Below, one piece after another: positions 1-8,670 of a stretch of DNA of 64,000 nucleotides. The notes beneath the pieces were generated by a model, which was not told the DNA's origin, did no database searches, and saw only the letters and a list, made by a program, of their open reading frames with translations. The stretch is from Synechococcus sp. PROS-U-1 (lineage in GTDB: Bacteria > Cyanobacteriota > Cyanobacteriia > PCC-6307 > Cyanobiaceae), in NCBI RefSeq assembly GCF_014279755.1, contig NZ_CP047951.1:1302001-1366000 (forward strand). The letters run 5' to 3'. The position numbers and the translations under genes were made by a program. The stretch's first letter is position 1; every line of letters begins with the position of its first letter.

Positions 1-2082
1 AGGGGGGTAGCTCTGCAGCGCCTCATCCAGTGAGGGCTCAAGGCCGATGCGTTCCCCATCAATGATGTGTTGCTTTAGCCGTTCCTCGATTGGGAGATCC
101 GCCAGAGATGGGCCTGACGCCCGGGCTTCTTTGGTGCTGACGCCCTCGAACAGCGTGGTGAGCTCAGTGAGCGGGTCGTAAACGCAGATGCCGTCTTCAA
201 AGCGGCGGTTGTCGTTGATCAGATCTCGACAGACGTTCTGGTGGTCTTCGCTGATCTTGATCAGCGGAAGAATCTTGGCGGGGCTGACAATGGCCGCATC
301 CATGCCGGCTTCACAGCAGTCGTGCAGGAACACCGAGTTGAGGGTGATCCGTGCCGCTGGTGAAAGGCCGAAACTCACATTGCTGACACCCAGCACCACG
401 TGAACGCCGGGGAGGTTCTCCCGGATCATCCGGATGGAATCCACGGTGGCACGCCCATTCAGGCGATCTTCCTCAATGCCGGTGGAGATGGGCAGCGCCA
501 GAGGGTCGTAGAAAATCTCGTGGGCCGGAATGCCGAACTCAAGGGCGTCGCGATAGGCCCGCTGGGCGATGGCGAACTTCTTCTCCGCTGTTCTGGCCAT
601 CCCCTCTTCATCGATCGTGCCGACGACCACGGCGGCGCCATAGCGACGAGCGAGTTCGAGCACCTTGAAAAAGCGTTCGTCGCCGTCTTCGTAATTGGTG
701 GAATTGAGGATGCATTTGCCCCCAGCCACCTTCAGACCCGCCTCCATCTTCTGCCACTCGGTGGAGTCGAGCATCAGGGGCAGGTTGACGTTCGTGACCA
801 AACGACTCACCAGCGCGTGCATGTCTTGTTCGCCATCGCGACCGACGTAGTCAACGTTGACGTCGAGCACATGGGCGTTTTCCTTCACCTGGCCGCGGGC
901 CACCGACACCAGACCGTCCCAGTCCTCCTCCGCCAGCAGTTCACGCACCTTGCGGCTGCCACTTGCATTGAGCCGTTCACCGATGATCAAGAAGGAGTTG
1001 TCTTGGTAATACGGCGTCACGCCGTAGATCGATGACGCGGCCGGTTCATAGTTGAGGCTGGGCCGAACATCTTCGGCCGTGACGCGATCCCAGCGAGAGG
1101 GCCGTTCCGCCGGCTTCAGCTCCTGAGCGAGTTCCGCCAGGCTGCCGATGTGGGCGGGAGTGGTGCCGCAACAGCCACCGATCACCTGCACCCCGAGATC
1201 TTCAACGAAGTGCATCAGCTGCATCTTCAACTCCACCGGGGTCAGGCGGTAATGGGCCACTCCGCCAATATTTTCCGGAAGACCGGCATTGGGAATGCAG
1301 CTGACCGTGAAGGGGGAATGCTCGGAGAGATAGCGGATGTGCTCCTTCATCTGCTCCGGCCCGGTGGCGCAGTTCAGGCCGAGGATGTCAATCGGGAAGG
1401 GCTCCAAAATCGACACCACCGCTGCGATGTCGGTACCGACGAGCATCGTTCCCGTGGTCTCCATCGTCACCGACACCATCAGCGCGCGTCGCTCACCGGT
1501 GGACTCAAATGCCTCTTCAATGCCCTGCAGAGCTGCCTTGATTTGCAGCACGTCCTGACACGTCTCCACGATGAACAGGTCGACGTTGCCGGCAATCAGG
1601 CCCTCGGCCTGCTCCCGGAACGAGGCCCGCATCGTGTCGAAGTCGATGTGGCCCAGGGTGGGCAGCTTGGTGGTGGGTCCCATGGACCCCGCCACAAAAC
1701 GAGGTTTGTCTGGAGTGCTGAATTCGTCGGCCATCTCCCGGGCCAGCTCCGCAGCCCGTTTGTTCAGTTCAAAGGCTTTGTCTTCAAGGCCATACTCCGC
1801 CAGCACGATGGATGCAGCCCCGAAGGTGTCGGTCTCGATGACATCGCAACCCACCTCAAGAAACTTGCGATGCACCGCCTTAACCGCGTCAGGCTTGGTG
1901 ACGGCGAGGTTTTCGTTGCAACCCTCCAGGTCTGGACCACCGAAATCGTCCGCCGTGAGACCAAGATCCTGAAGACTGGTGCCGGTAGCACCGTCAAACA
2001 CCAGAACAGGCCTGTCGGGACCGTGCAGATGGTCCAGGAAGCGAGAGGTGGTGAGTTGCCGGATTGCCTGCGCCACCACCAT
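1..2082 (-). CDS. metH: Cobalamin-dependent methionine synthase (partial, C-terminus beyond window)
   Basis: The 694 visible codons hold the N-terminal half of MetH, which transfers a methyl group from methyltetrahydrofolate through cobalamin to homocysteine. The homocysteine-binding domain comes first and ends with the zinc-binding [12 protein letters not shown] motif near residue 303; an earlier zinc ligand lies in [11 protein letters not shown]. The pterin-binding domain follows with [11 protein letters not shown] near residue 366. The reading frame runs off the left edge in the linker before the B12-binding module. The ATG at 2082 is chosen because AAGGAG (2091-2096) lies 8 bases upstream; an upstream GTG overlaps that site. 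ilvE ends 51 bases upstream on the same strand, so the two are probably cotranscribed. Confidence 0.96.
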   Translation of the reverse strand, partial: MVVAQAIRQLTTSRFLDHLHGPDRPVLVFDGATGTSLQDLGLTADDFGGPDLEGCNENLAVTKPDAVKAVHRKFLEVGCDVIETDTFGAASIVLAEYGLEDKAFELNKRAAELAREMADEFSTPDKPRFVAGSMGPTTKLPTLGHIDFDTMRASFREQAEGLIAGNVDLFIVETCQDVLQIKAALQGIEEAFESTGERRALMVSVTMETTGTMLVGTDIAAVVSILEPFPIDILGLNCATGPEQMKEHIRYLSEHSPFTVSCIPNAGLPENIGGVAHYRLTPVELKMQLMHFVEDLGVQVIGGCCGTTPAHIGSLAELAQELKPAERPSRWDRVTAEDVRPSLNYEPAASSIYGVTPYYQDNSFLIIGERLNASGSRKVRELLAEEDWDGLVSVARGQVKENAHVLDVNVDYVGRDGEQDMHALVSRLVTNVNLPLMLDSTEWQKMEAGLKVAGGKCILNSTNYEDGDERFFKVLELARRYGAAVVVGTIDEEGMARTAEKKFAIAQRAYRDALEFGIPAHEIFYDPLALPISTGIEEDRLNGRATVDSIRMIRENLPGVHVVLGVSNVSFGLSPAARITLNSVFLHDCCEAGMDAAIVSPAKILPLIKISEDHQNVCRDLINDNRRFEDGICVYDPLTELTTLFEGVSTKEARASGPSLADLPIEERLKQHIIDGERIGLEPSLDEALQSYPP

Positions 2083-2133
2083 TCCGTTCACTCCTTGGAA
2101 TAAGCCGATCCTAGGAAAAGCTCAGGACGAACT

Positions 2134-3048
2134 TCAGGCGATCGGAATTCGAGTCACCCAGTGTTCGTAGGCAGGCTCTCGGCCTTCAGTGATGGCCACC
2201 AGCTTGGTCTTCAGGGCATTCATCACGGGACGCTCGGCGTTGAGAACCGTGGATTCGATCTGGCGGATCGGCGTCACCTTGGCGGCTGTGCCGGACAGAA
2301 ACACCTCATCAGCGATGAACAACTCGGTCTTGTCCACCGGACGTTCGACCACAGGGATGTCCATCGCTTTCGCCAGTTCAATCACGCTGGCGCGGGTGAT
2401 CCCCTCGAGGATGTCCTGATCGACCCCAGGCGTGATCAGCTGACCATCGCGGACCAGGAAAAGGTTCATGCCGCTGGCTTCGCTGATTTTGCCGCGACTG
2501 TTGAGCAGCAGAGCCTCGTCGAATCCGCTCTGCACGGCTTCCGTTTTGGCCAGGGAACTGGTGATGTATGCGCCGGAGATTTTGCCGCGCAGGGGCAGCG
2601 AGCGGTCCTCCTGGCGGGTCCAGCTGCTGATCCTGCAGCTCACACCCTCCGGAGACAAGTAATCCCCCAGGGGAAGTCCGTAGATCAGGAAGTCGGTCTC
2701 GATGTTGTGCAGACGCGGGGCGATGCCCAGATCACTGGTGTAGACGAAGGGCCGTAGATAGATCGGCTGGTCTGGCTTGTTCGCCTTCAGCATCGCGGTG
2801 AGTGCCGAGAGAATCGTCTCCTCACTCAGATCTGTCAGCAGCAACCTGGCGCTTTGGCTCAGACGACGTGCGTGCCGATCAGCGCGGAACAACAGCATCG
2901 TGTCGCTGTTCTGCGGATCGGGAATGGCCCGCATTCCGCCGAAAGCACCGGTGCCGTAGTGAAGGGCGTGGGTGGCAATGGAGATCCTGGCCTCCTCAAA
3001 GGGAACGCACTGGCCCTGGAACCAGGCATAGGGCAGGAACTGATGCAT
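2134..3048 (-). CDS. ilvE: Branched-chain amino acid aminotransferase
   Basis: A fold-type IV PLP aminotransferase of 304 residues that catalyses the last step of leucine, isoleucine and valine synthesis. Family landmarks are HALHYGTGAFGGMRA near the N-terminus, the PLP-lysine region LRGKISGAY, GKISEASGMNLF, and SGTAAKVTPI near the C-terminus. A GTG (3051) and an ATG (3048) stand side by side; the ATG is preferred. The gene is upstream of metH on the same strand and diverges from cobN, with about 65 bases between the two starts. Confidence 0.95.
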   Translation of the reverse strand: MHQFLPYAWFQGQCVPFEEARISIATHALHYGTGAFGGMRAIPDPQNSDTMLLFRADRHARRLSQSARLLLTDLSEETILSALTAMLKANKPDQPIYLRPFVYTSDLGIAPRLHNIETDFLIYGLPLGDYLSPEGVSCRISSWTRQEDRSLPLRGKISGAYITSSLAKTEAVQSGFDEALLLNSRGKISEASGMNLFLVRDGQLITPGVDQDILEGITRASVIELAKAMDIPVVERPVDKTELFIADEVFLSGTAAKVTPIRQIESTVLNAERPVMNALKTKLVAITEGREPAYEHWVTRIPIA

Positions 3049-3113
3049 CACCGTGATGGATCCGATCGCTGAATCTTCTCACCACCGGTCACCGCAACAC
3101 GGAGAATGGTTTC

Positions 3114-6100
3114 ATGCACCGTCTTGCCAGCTGTCCGGGTCTGGACCCACCCGAAGACGTGGTGCTCGTCGAGCAGCCAAGCGCAGATGTGCTGTTTCTG
3201 ACCAGCGCAGGCACAGACATCAGCTGCCTCGATGCCTGCCTGCCGCTCGCCCCAGCCTGGAACGAGCGGATCCGCGCCTTGCCCCTGAGCTGTCTCGAAC
3301 ACCCAGCTCAGCTGGACCACTACCTCAACTCCACAGCCCAGGCGGCACAGTTGATCGTGGTGCGCCTGCTCGGCAGCCGTGGGCACTGGAGCTACGGGTT
3401 CGAGCAGCTGCAACGCTGGTGCAACGATGCGCCGCACCGCCAACTCGTTGTGCTGGCCGGAACCGCCGACCAGACCAACGCACTGCACGGACTTGGCACC
3501 TGCAGCCCTGAACTGGCTGATCAGCTGTCGGCGCTGCTGCGGGAAGGCGGCATCGAGAACATGGGCCAGCTGCTGCGCTGCCTCGAGGCCCTGCTTGACG
3601 GCAGCCCGCCGCCGCCCGAGAGCGTCGCGGTGATGCCATGCCCAGACCCCATGCCCTGGGACTGGCGGGATGAATCTGGCGCCACGGTGGGGTTGGTGCT
3701 CTACCGCGCCCAATATCAGGCGGGTGATCTGGCCCTGGCGGATGCCTTGATGGACGCTCTGCGCAAGCAGGGACTACGGCCCTGTCTGCTCTGGGTCAGC
3801 AGCTTGCGGGATCCTGCGGTGCAGGCCGGAGTGCATGACCTGCTGCTGCAGCAAGGGGCTGAGCTCGTCATCGCGGGCACATCATTTGCCTCGGTCCAGA
3901 CGGAGCAGGCCGGCTTGGGCAGTCCACTCTGGGATCGACTGGATCGACCAGTGTTGCAACTGCTCAGCAGTAGCCGCAGCCGAGCCCAGTGGTTGGAGAG
4001 CAGCCAGGGCCTCAATCCGATGGATCTTTCGTTGCAGGTGGTGATGCCTGAACTGGATGCCCGGATCACCACACGCCCCTGCGCTTTTCGTGACCATCGG
4101 CAAACCACCGGACCTCTGGCCACCGCCATTCCTTGCCTGGAGCCAGATTCACGCGGAATTGGTTGGTTGGCAGAGCACAGCCGCCGCTGGATCGAGCTGC
4201 GCCAGACCCCATGCGCAGACCGTCGCATCGCCATGGTTCTCGCCAACTACCCCGTCCGCGATGGCCGTGTTGCCAACGGCGTCGGTCTCGACACACCCGA
4301 CAGCACAGCGCGGATGCTCACCTGGCTGGCGGAAGCGGGCTATGGGCTTGGAACGGAGCCCTTGCCGGGCAGGGGCGATGCCTTGATGCAACAGTTGCTG
4401 GCCGGACGAACCAATGCACCGGAAGGCCAGCACCAGCCCCCGCTGGATCATCTTCCCCTTTCCGTCTATTTGGACTGGTGGAACACCGTTCCTGAGCCGG
4501 CACGACGCTTCATCGCGTCCCGCTGGGGGGCTCCGGAGACCGCATGTGATTTGGACAAAACCCAAGGGTTCGCGATTCATGGCCTGCGCTTTGGTCATGT
4601 GGTGGTGCTGATCCAGCCGGATCGCGGTTACGACGCCGATCAAATCGCCGATCTCCACTCACCGGATCTGCCGCCACCGCACCGTTATCTGGCCCAATAC
4701 CTCTGGCTGCGCCGCGTGCATCGAACCCAGGTCATGCTGCATGTGGGCAAACACGGGAGTGCCGAATGGTTGCCCGGCAAATCGGTTGGGTTGAGCGAGA
4801 GCTGCGGCCCCGACCTGGCCCTTGCCCCGATTCCCCATCTTTACCCGTTCATCGTGAACGACCCCGGGGAAGGATCTCAGGCCAAGCGGCGTGGCCACGC
4901 TGTGATCCTGGATCACCTCACACCGCCCCTGGGGCGGGCGGGACTGCATGGCCCACTGCAACGGTTGGAGGGGCTTCTCGATGAACTGGTGGAGGTGCGT
5001 CAGTTGGGGGGTGAACGAGCCCGGGTGCTTGAACAGTCAGTTCATGCCAGCTTGCTATCCCTCAACTGGCCTGGAATTCCAACCGAAGAGGACCTTCGAC
5101 TTCAACCGGAGCTCCTGGAGACCTGCCTGGATCAGGCCGAGACCTATCTGTGCGAACTGAAGGAATCGCAAATCCGCACTGGGCTGCATCGGTTCGGCGT
5201 CGCCCCTTCTGACGTCGCCGCCGATGAACTGTTGATCGCACTCGCCCGTCCCCCGCGTCAAGGGCAACCTGGATTGCTGCAGGCCATGGCCCTGGAGGCG
5301 GGTCTGGAATTCGACCCCTGGCAGCAGGACGAAGGCGATCGGCTGTCGGAAACAGACCAGAAACGCCTGGTGATGCTGAGCGGCTCAAATTGCCGCCGGG
5401 TCGGGGATGGTTGTGACTGGATAGAGCAGCAGGCCCTTCTGTTGATTCGGCAGGTCATCCACGGTGAGCAGAGCGACGGTCTGGCCGACTGCTTCCGCGA
5501 CTGGGACCCACAGGATCCCTGCCTGCTGAACCTGCGCAACGACCTCTGGCCTCGATTAGATGGCTGTGCTGCCAGCGAAAAAGCGGCGTTCTTGCGAGGT
5601 ATTCAGGGCCAGCGGATTGCCGCTGGACCGTCAGGTGCGCCCAGCCGTGGTCGCCCCGATGTACTTCCCACGGGCCGGAATTTTTATTCGGTCGATTTGC
5701 GGGGATTACCCACGGAGGCAGCCTGGGATCTCGGGCGGCGGTCAGCGGAACAGCTGTTGGATCTTCACCTGCTGGAGCAAGGGGAACCGCTTCGCCATCT
5801 CGCTTTATCGGTCTGGGGTACGGCCACCATGCGGAACGGCGGAGAAGACATTGCGCAGCTGCTGGCCCTGATTGGTGTTCGTCCGGTCTGGGATGGCCCC
5901 ACCCGTCGGTTGGTGGATCTGGAGGTCATTCCGGCACGATTGCTTGGTCGCCCGCGGGTTGATGTGGTGTTGCGCATCTCCGGACTGTTTCGCGATGCCT
6001 TCCCTCAGCTGGTGGGCTGGGTCCATCAGGCCCAGTCGATGGTCGCTGCGCTGGATGAACCGAAGACGGTCAATCCTCTGGCAGAACTGACCCGTCAAGG

Positions 6101-6842
6101 GGGACCCCAGGGACGCATCTATGGATCAGCCCCAGGAGCCTATGGAGCCGGCCTCCAAGCCCTGATTGACAGTGGAGCGTGGGAGTCGCGCGCTGACCTG
6201 GGGCAGGCTTTTCTCAGCTGGAGCCAGTGGTCCTATGACGGATCCGACACTCCCAGTCTCAATCGCTCCGGTCTCGAAGAGGCACTGGGCAGGGTGCAGG
6301 TGGTTCTCCACAACCAGGACAACCGCGAGCATGATCTGCTCGACTCAGATGACTATTACCAGTTCCAAGGAGGACTGAGTGCGGCCGTGGAAGAGGTGTC
6401 TGGGGCGCGCCCACAGCTGTGGTTCGGTGACCATTCGCGCCATGAACGGCCTCGGGTGCACCGACTTGAGAAGGAGCTCGACAAGGTGATGCGCAGCAGA
6501 ATGCTGAATCCACGCTGGATCGAGGGAATGATGCAGCACGGCTACAAGGGAGCCTTCGAAATGGGGGCCAGTCTTGATTACCTCTTTGCCTATGACGCTT
6601 CCACCGACCGAGTTCCCGACTGGTGTTACGGAGAGCTCTGTGACCAGTGGCTGAGCCGGTCCAGGATCCTGGAGTTTTTAAGCACCAGCAATCCCTGGGT
6701 GCTTAGGGACATGGCGGAAAGGTTGCTTGAAGCCGCAAATCGGGGCCTCTGGTCTTCAGCAAAAGAAGAGCAGCTCCTGCACCTGCAAGAGCTGGTGAAC
6801 AGCAGCGAAGCCCAGATTGAGCGGGGAAGCCCTATTTGTTGA
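3114..6842 (+). CDS. cobN: Cobaltochelatase subunit CobN
   Basis: A 1242-residue CobN/Mg-chelatase large-subunit protein, the porphyrinoid-binding part of the ATP-dependent chelatase that inserts cobalt in cobalamin synthesis. It carries the family core, including HVGKHGSAEWLPGKSVGLSE, PHLYPFIVNDPGEGSQAKRR, RIYGSAPGAYGAGLQ and the C-terminal GYKGAFEMGASLDYLFAYD segment. Its length and motifs fit CobN better than the related chlorophyll enzyme ChlH, which is usually longer. A GGAG (3101-3104) sits 9 bases before the ATG. It diverges from ilvE-metH, so genes for making and for using B12 lie side by side. Its last 11 bases overlap the end of the convergent gene at 6832. Confidence 0.93.
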   Translation: MHRLASCPGLDPPEDVVLVEQPSADVLFLTSAGTDISCLDACLPLAPAWNERIRALPLSCLEHPAQLDHYLNSTAQAAQLIVVRLLGSRGHWSYGFEQLQRWCNDAPHRQLVVLAGTADQTNALHGLGTCSPELADQLSALLREGGIENMGQLLRCLEALLDGSPPPPESVAVMPCPDPMPWDWRDESGATVGLVLYRAQYQAGDLALADALMDALRKQGLRPCLLWVSSLRDPAVQAGVHDLLLQQGAELVIAGTSFASVQTEQAGLGSPLWDRLDRPVLQLLSSSRSRAQWLESSQGLNPMDLSLQVVMPELDARITTRPCAFRDHRQTTGPLATAIPCLEPDSRGIGWLAEHSRRWIELRQTPCADRRIAMVLANYPVRDGRVANGVGLDTPDSTARMLTWLAEAGYGLGTEPLPGRGDALMQQLLAGRTNAPEGQHQPPLDHLPLSVYLDWWNTVPEPARRFIASRWGAPETACDLDKTQGFAIHGLRFGHVVVLIQPDRGYDADQIADLHSPDLPPPHRYLAQYLWLRRVHRTQVMLHVGKHGSAEWLPGKSVGLSESCGPDLALAPIPHLYPFIVNDPGEGSQAKRRGHAVILDHLTPPLGRAGLHGPLQRLEGLLDELVEVRQLGGERARVLEQSVHASLLSLNWPGIPTEEDLRLQPELLETCLDQAETYLCELKESQIRTGLHRFGVAPSDVAADELLIALARPPRQGQPGLLQAMALEAGLEFDPWQQDEGDRLSETDQKRLVMLSGSNCRRVGDGCDWIEQQALLLIRQVIHGEQSDGLADCFRDWDPQDPCLLNLRNDLWPRLDGCAASEKAAFLRGIQGQRIAAGPSGAPSRGRPDVLPTGRNFYSVDLRGLPTEAAWDLGRRSAEQLLDLHLLEQGEPLRHLALSVWGTATMRNGGEDIAQLLALIGVRPVWDGPTRRLVDLEVIPARLLGRPRVDVVLRISGLFRDAFPQLVGWVHQAQSMVAALDEPKTVNPLAELTRQGGPQGRIYGSAPGAYGAGLQALIDSGAWESRADLGQAFLSWSQWSYDGSDTPSLNRSGLEEALGRVQVVLHNQDNREHDLLDSDDYYQFQGGLSAAVEEVSGARPQLWFGDHSRHERPRVHRLEKELDKVMRSRMLNPRWIEGMMQHGYKGAFEMGASLDYLFAYDASTDRVPDWCYGELCDQWLSRSRILEFLSTSNPWVLRDMAERLLEAANRGLWSSAKEEQLLHLQELVNSSEAQIERGSPIC

Positions 6843-7386
6843 GGTCGCGGACCATCTGACGGAACGGATCGATCGATCCAGGTTTGGAGGATGGTGCAGC
6901 TGATCCCACCTTCACCGCCGGTTCCTGCGTCGCCTTCAGCTCTTCCTTCCGACCGACTGGGGCTGCATCGGCCGGAGCAGGAGCGTTCACCCCGGTTATC
7001 GCGGTGCCCTTGAGGCGCTTGCTCATCTCCTCCGTGCTCACCTGTTCAGCGAAGGTTTTCTTCACCGGTTTGGGGACGCCCGCGTTGAGGGTGACGGATT
7101 CGTCCCTCTTGACCACACCACCGAGGCCTTCGCTGCGCTTCTCAAGAGTCCCCGTTTCAGCGGCCACCTCCATGACCTGCTCCTTCGTGCCAGGGCTGTC
7201 GACCGTGCCGGGGAAGGTGCGCCGAATCGTTTTCGACTCCCGCATGTAGTTCACATCCCCCAGTGAGGATGAGGAATCTGCATCGAGGAAGAACTCCGCA
7301 GGCTTCTCCTTCGCTGGCTTGCGAGCCTCAATCGTGGAGTCGGACTCTGCGGAATCCTTTTTCAGCAGGCGATCCAAGAAGCCCAT
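6832..7386 (-). CDS. Conserved hypothetical protein, polar and probably disordered
   Basis: A 184-residue protein with no domain I recognise. It starts with a short basic amphipathic segment (MGFLDRLLKK), then a polar region rich in Lys, Glu, Ser, Ala and Pro, and ends in FRQMVRDLNK. There is no signal peptide or membrane helix. A start like this can act as a membrane-targeting helix or peptide tag, but that is speculative. The gene is tail-to-tail with cobN, overlapping by 11 bases, and lies 27 bases downstream of the PHP-domain gene on the same strand. Codon use is like that of its neighbours, so it is likely a real gene. Confidence 0.75.
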   Translation of the reverse strand: MGFLDRLLKKDSAESDSTIEARKPAKEKPAEFFLDADSSSSLGDVNYMRESKTIRRTFPGTVDSPGTKEQVMEVAAETGTLEKRSEGLGGVVKRDESVTLNAGVPKPVKKTFAEQVSTEEMSKRLKGTAITGVNAPAPADAAPVGRKEELKATQEPAVKVGSAAPSSKPGSIDPFRQMVRDLNK

Positions 7387-7413
7387 GTCGACCGGAACTG
7401 AGATGGACCGAAC

Positions 7414-8061
7414 TTAGCGGCCACGAAGGTCAATTCCATGGGTATCAGTGCCACACGTACGCAAAAGGCCAAGGTTGCCGAGCTGACGATCGATGGACTC
7501 GCAGATCAACGGGCTGGCAGACCAGGTCGTTTGCATGTCGTAGTCGTACCAGGCCTCACCCCCATCGAAACCCAGCCGAGCCGCCTCGTTGATCAGAACG
7601 TCATGGTCAAGGCGATACCGGGCGGGATGAGCAAGGATCGCCAATCCGCCGGCGGCATGAATGGCCTTGACCACCGCCTCGGCACGCAACGGTTCTCCAA
7701 CGACGGCATCACCGCGGTTGTAAGGCTGAAGCGCAGGGTGGTTCAACTCGAAGCCGAGAGCCAGCACATGCACCAGGCACCCCTTCAGCAGCGCACTGAT
7801 TTCCATCCCGGTCCAGACCATGGGACACACAGCACCGGCGCCGCGTTGCTGACCTAACCAGGCACGGATCTCCCTGTGGGCCTGGGAGCTGTGGTGATCC
7901 GTCACTGCCAGGTGCTGGAGCCCCAGCTCGGTGGCCTGTTGGATGAGCTCGAGAGGTTCGAGACTTCCGTCACTGCAGATGGTGTGGCAGTGAAAGTTGT
8001 GCGTGGTGGGGCAGCTCGACGGTCCCACCTGCTCGAGGACGGCCTTGAGGGGGTGGGTCAT
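7414..8061 (-). CDS. PHP-domain metal-dependent phosphoesterase
   Basis: A 215-residue stand-alone PHP (polymerase and histidinol phosphatase) domain protein. The first metal motif is HNFHCHTICSDGS (His21, His24 and His26), the second AVTDHHS, then LAILAHPARY and a C-terminal GTDTHG, the usual metal-ligand series. Such proteins hydrolyse phosphoesters, for instance nucleoside 3',5'-bisphosphates or 5' ends of RNA in characterised relatives; the substrate here is unknown. The ATG at 8061 is one base after the hemJ stop, so translation is probably coupled to hemJ. An in-frame upstream extension would only read through hemJ coding sequence. Confidence 0.85.
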   Translation of the reverse strand: MTHPLKAVLEQVGPSSCPTTHNFHCHTICSDGSLEPLELIQQATELGLQHLAVTDHHSSQAHREIRAWLGQQRGAGAVCPMVWTGMEISALLKGCLVHVLALGFELNHPALQPYNRGDAVVGEPLRAEAVVKAIHAAGGLAILAHPARYRLDHDVLINEAARLGFDGGEAWYDYDMQTTWSASPLICESIDRQLGNLGLLRTCGTDTHGIDLRGR

Positions 8062-8062
8062 A

Positions 8063-8635
8063 TCAGGCTTTAGCAGAAGCTTCAGACCGCAGACGCCGCC
8101 AGCGGGCATAGAACTGGATCGACGCCGCCATGAACACCACCAGGGCAACGATGAACCAGGTCGCCGCGCTGGTGGGGAATTGGGTTTTAAACACCACCAG
8201 CATCACCACGATCACCAGCAGCAGGGTGGGCAGCTCATTCAGAGCCCGCAGCTGTTTTCCCGACCAGCCACAGGTGCCCGCATGAAGTTGGCCCATCAGC
8301 CGGTAACAGAACACGTGATAGGCCAGCAGGGCCGCCACAAAGGCAAGTTTCGCGTGCATCCAACCCTGCTGAAGCCAGGATGGCTGAGCCAACAGCAGGC
8401 CGATGGCCATCGACACAGCCACAACCATTCCGGGCGTGGTGATGATGTTGGCGAGACGTTTTTCCATCAAGGTGTATTGATCGCGGAACGGCTCCTGCAG
8501 TTCCGGCGCCAATTCCGCGGTTTCAACGTGATAGATGAAGAGACGCACCAGATAGAAGAGGCCCGCAAACCACACCACAACCCCAACGATGTGCAGGGTC
8601 TTGAACCAGAGGTAGGCCTCGGGCGAAAACGTCAT
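8063..8635 (-). CDS. hemJ: HemJ protoporphyrinogen IX oxidase
   Basis: A 190-residue four-helix membrane protein of the HemJ (UPF0093) family, the usual cyanobacterial enzyme oxidising protoporphyrinogen IX to protoporphyrin IX for haem and chlorophyll. The N-terminal helix has the conserved His of LHIVGVVVWFAGLFYLVRL, and the conserved lysine is in GWMHAKLAF. The start triplets read GTG-TTG-ATG; the ATG at 8635 is chosen because it sits closest to the conserved helix. It lies between a photolyase-family gene upstream and a PHP-domain gene one base downstream, all on the minus strand. Confidence 0.9.
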   Translation of the reverse strand: MTFSPEAYLWFKTLHIVGVVVWFAGLFYLVRLFIYHVETAELAPELQEPFRDQYTLMEKRLANIITTPGMVVAVSMAIGLLLAQPSWLQQGWMHAKLAFVAALLAYHVFCYRLMGQLHAGTCGWSGKQLRALNELPTLLLVIVVMLVVFKTQFPTSAATWFIVALVVFMAASIQFYARWRRLRSEASAKA

Positions 8636-8670
8636 CAACACATCTGATCTGAAGCGACCTTACGCAGGGT

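Noticed and set aside
1150-2103. Long plus-strand open frame opposite metH
   Set aside because: It is antisense to a clearly conserved protein and its product has no recognisable motifs; high GC makes such shadows common.
3052-3113. Cobalamin riboswitch between ilvE and cobN
   Set aside because: The spacer is about 62 bases and lacks the long B12-box architecture.
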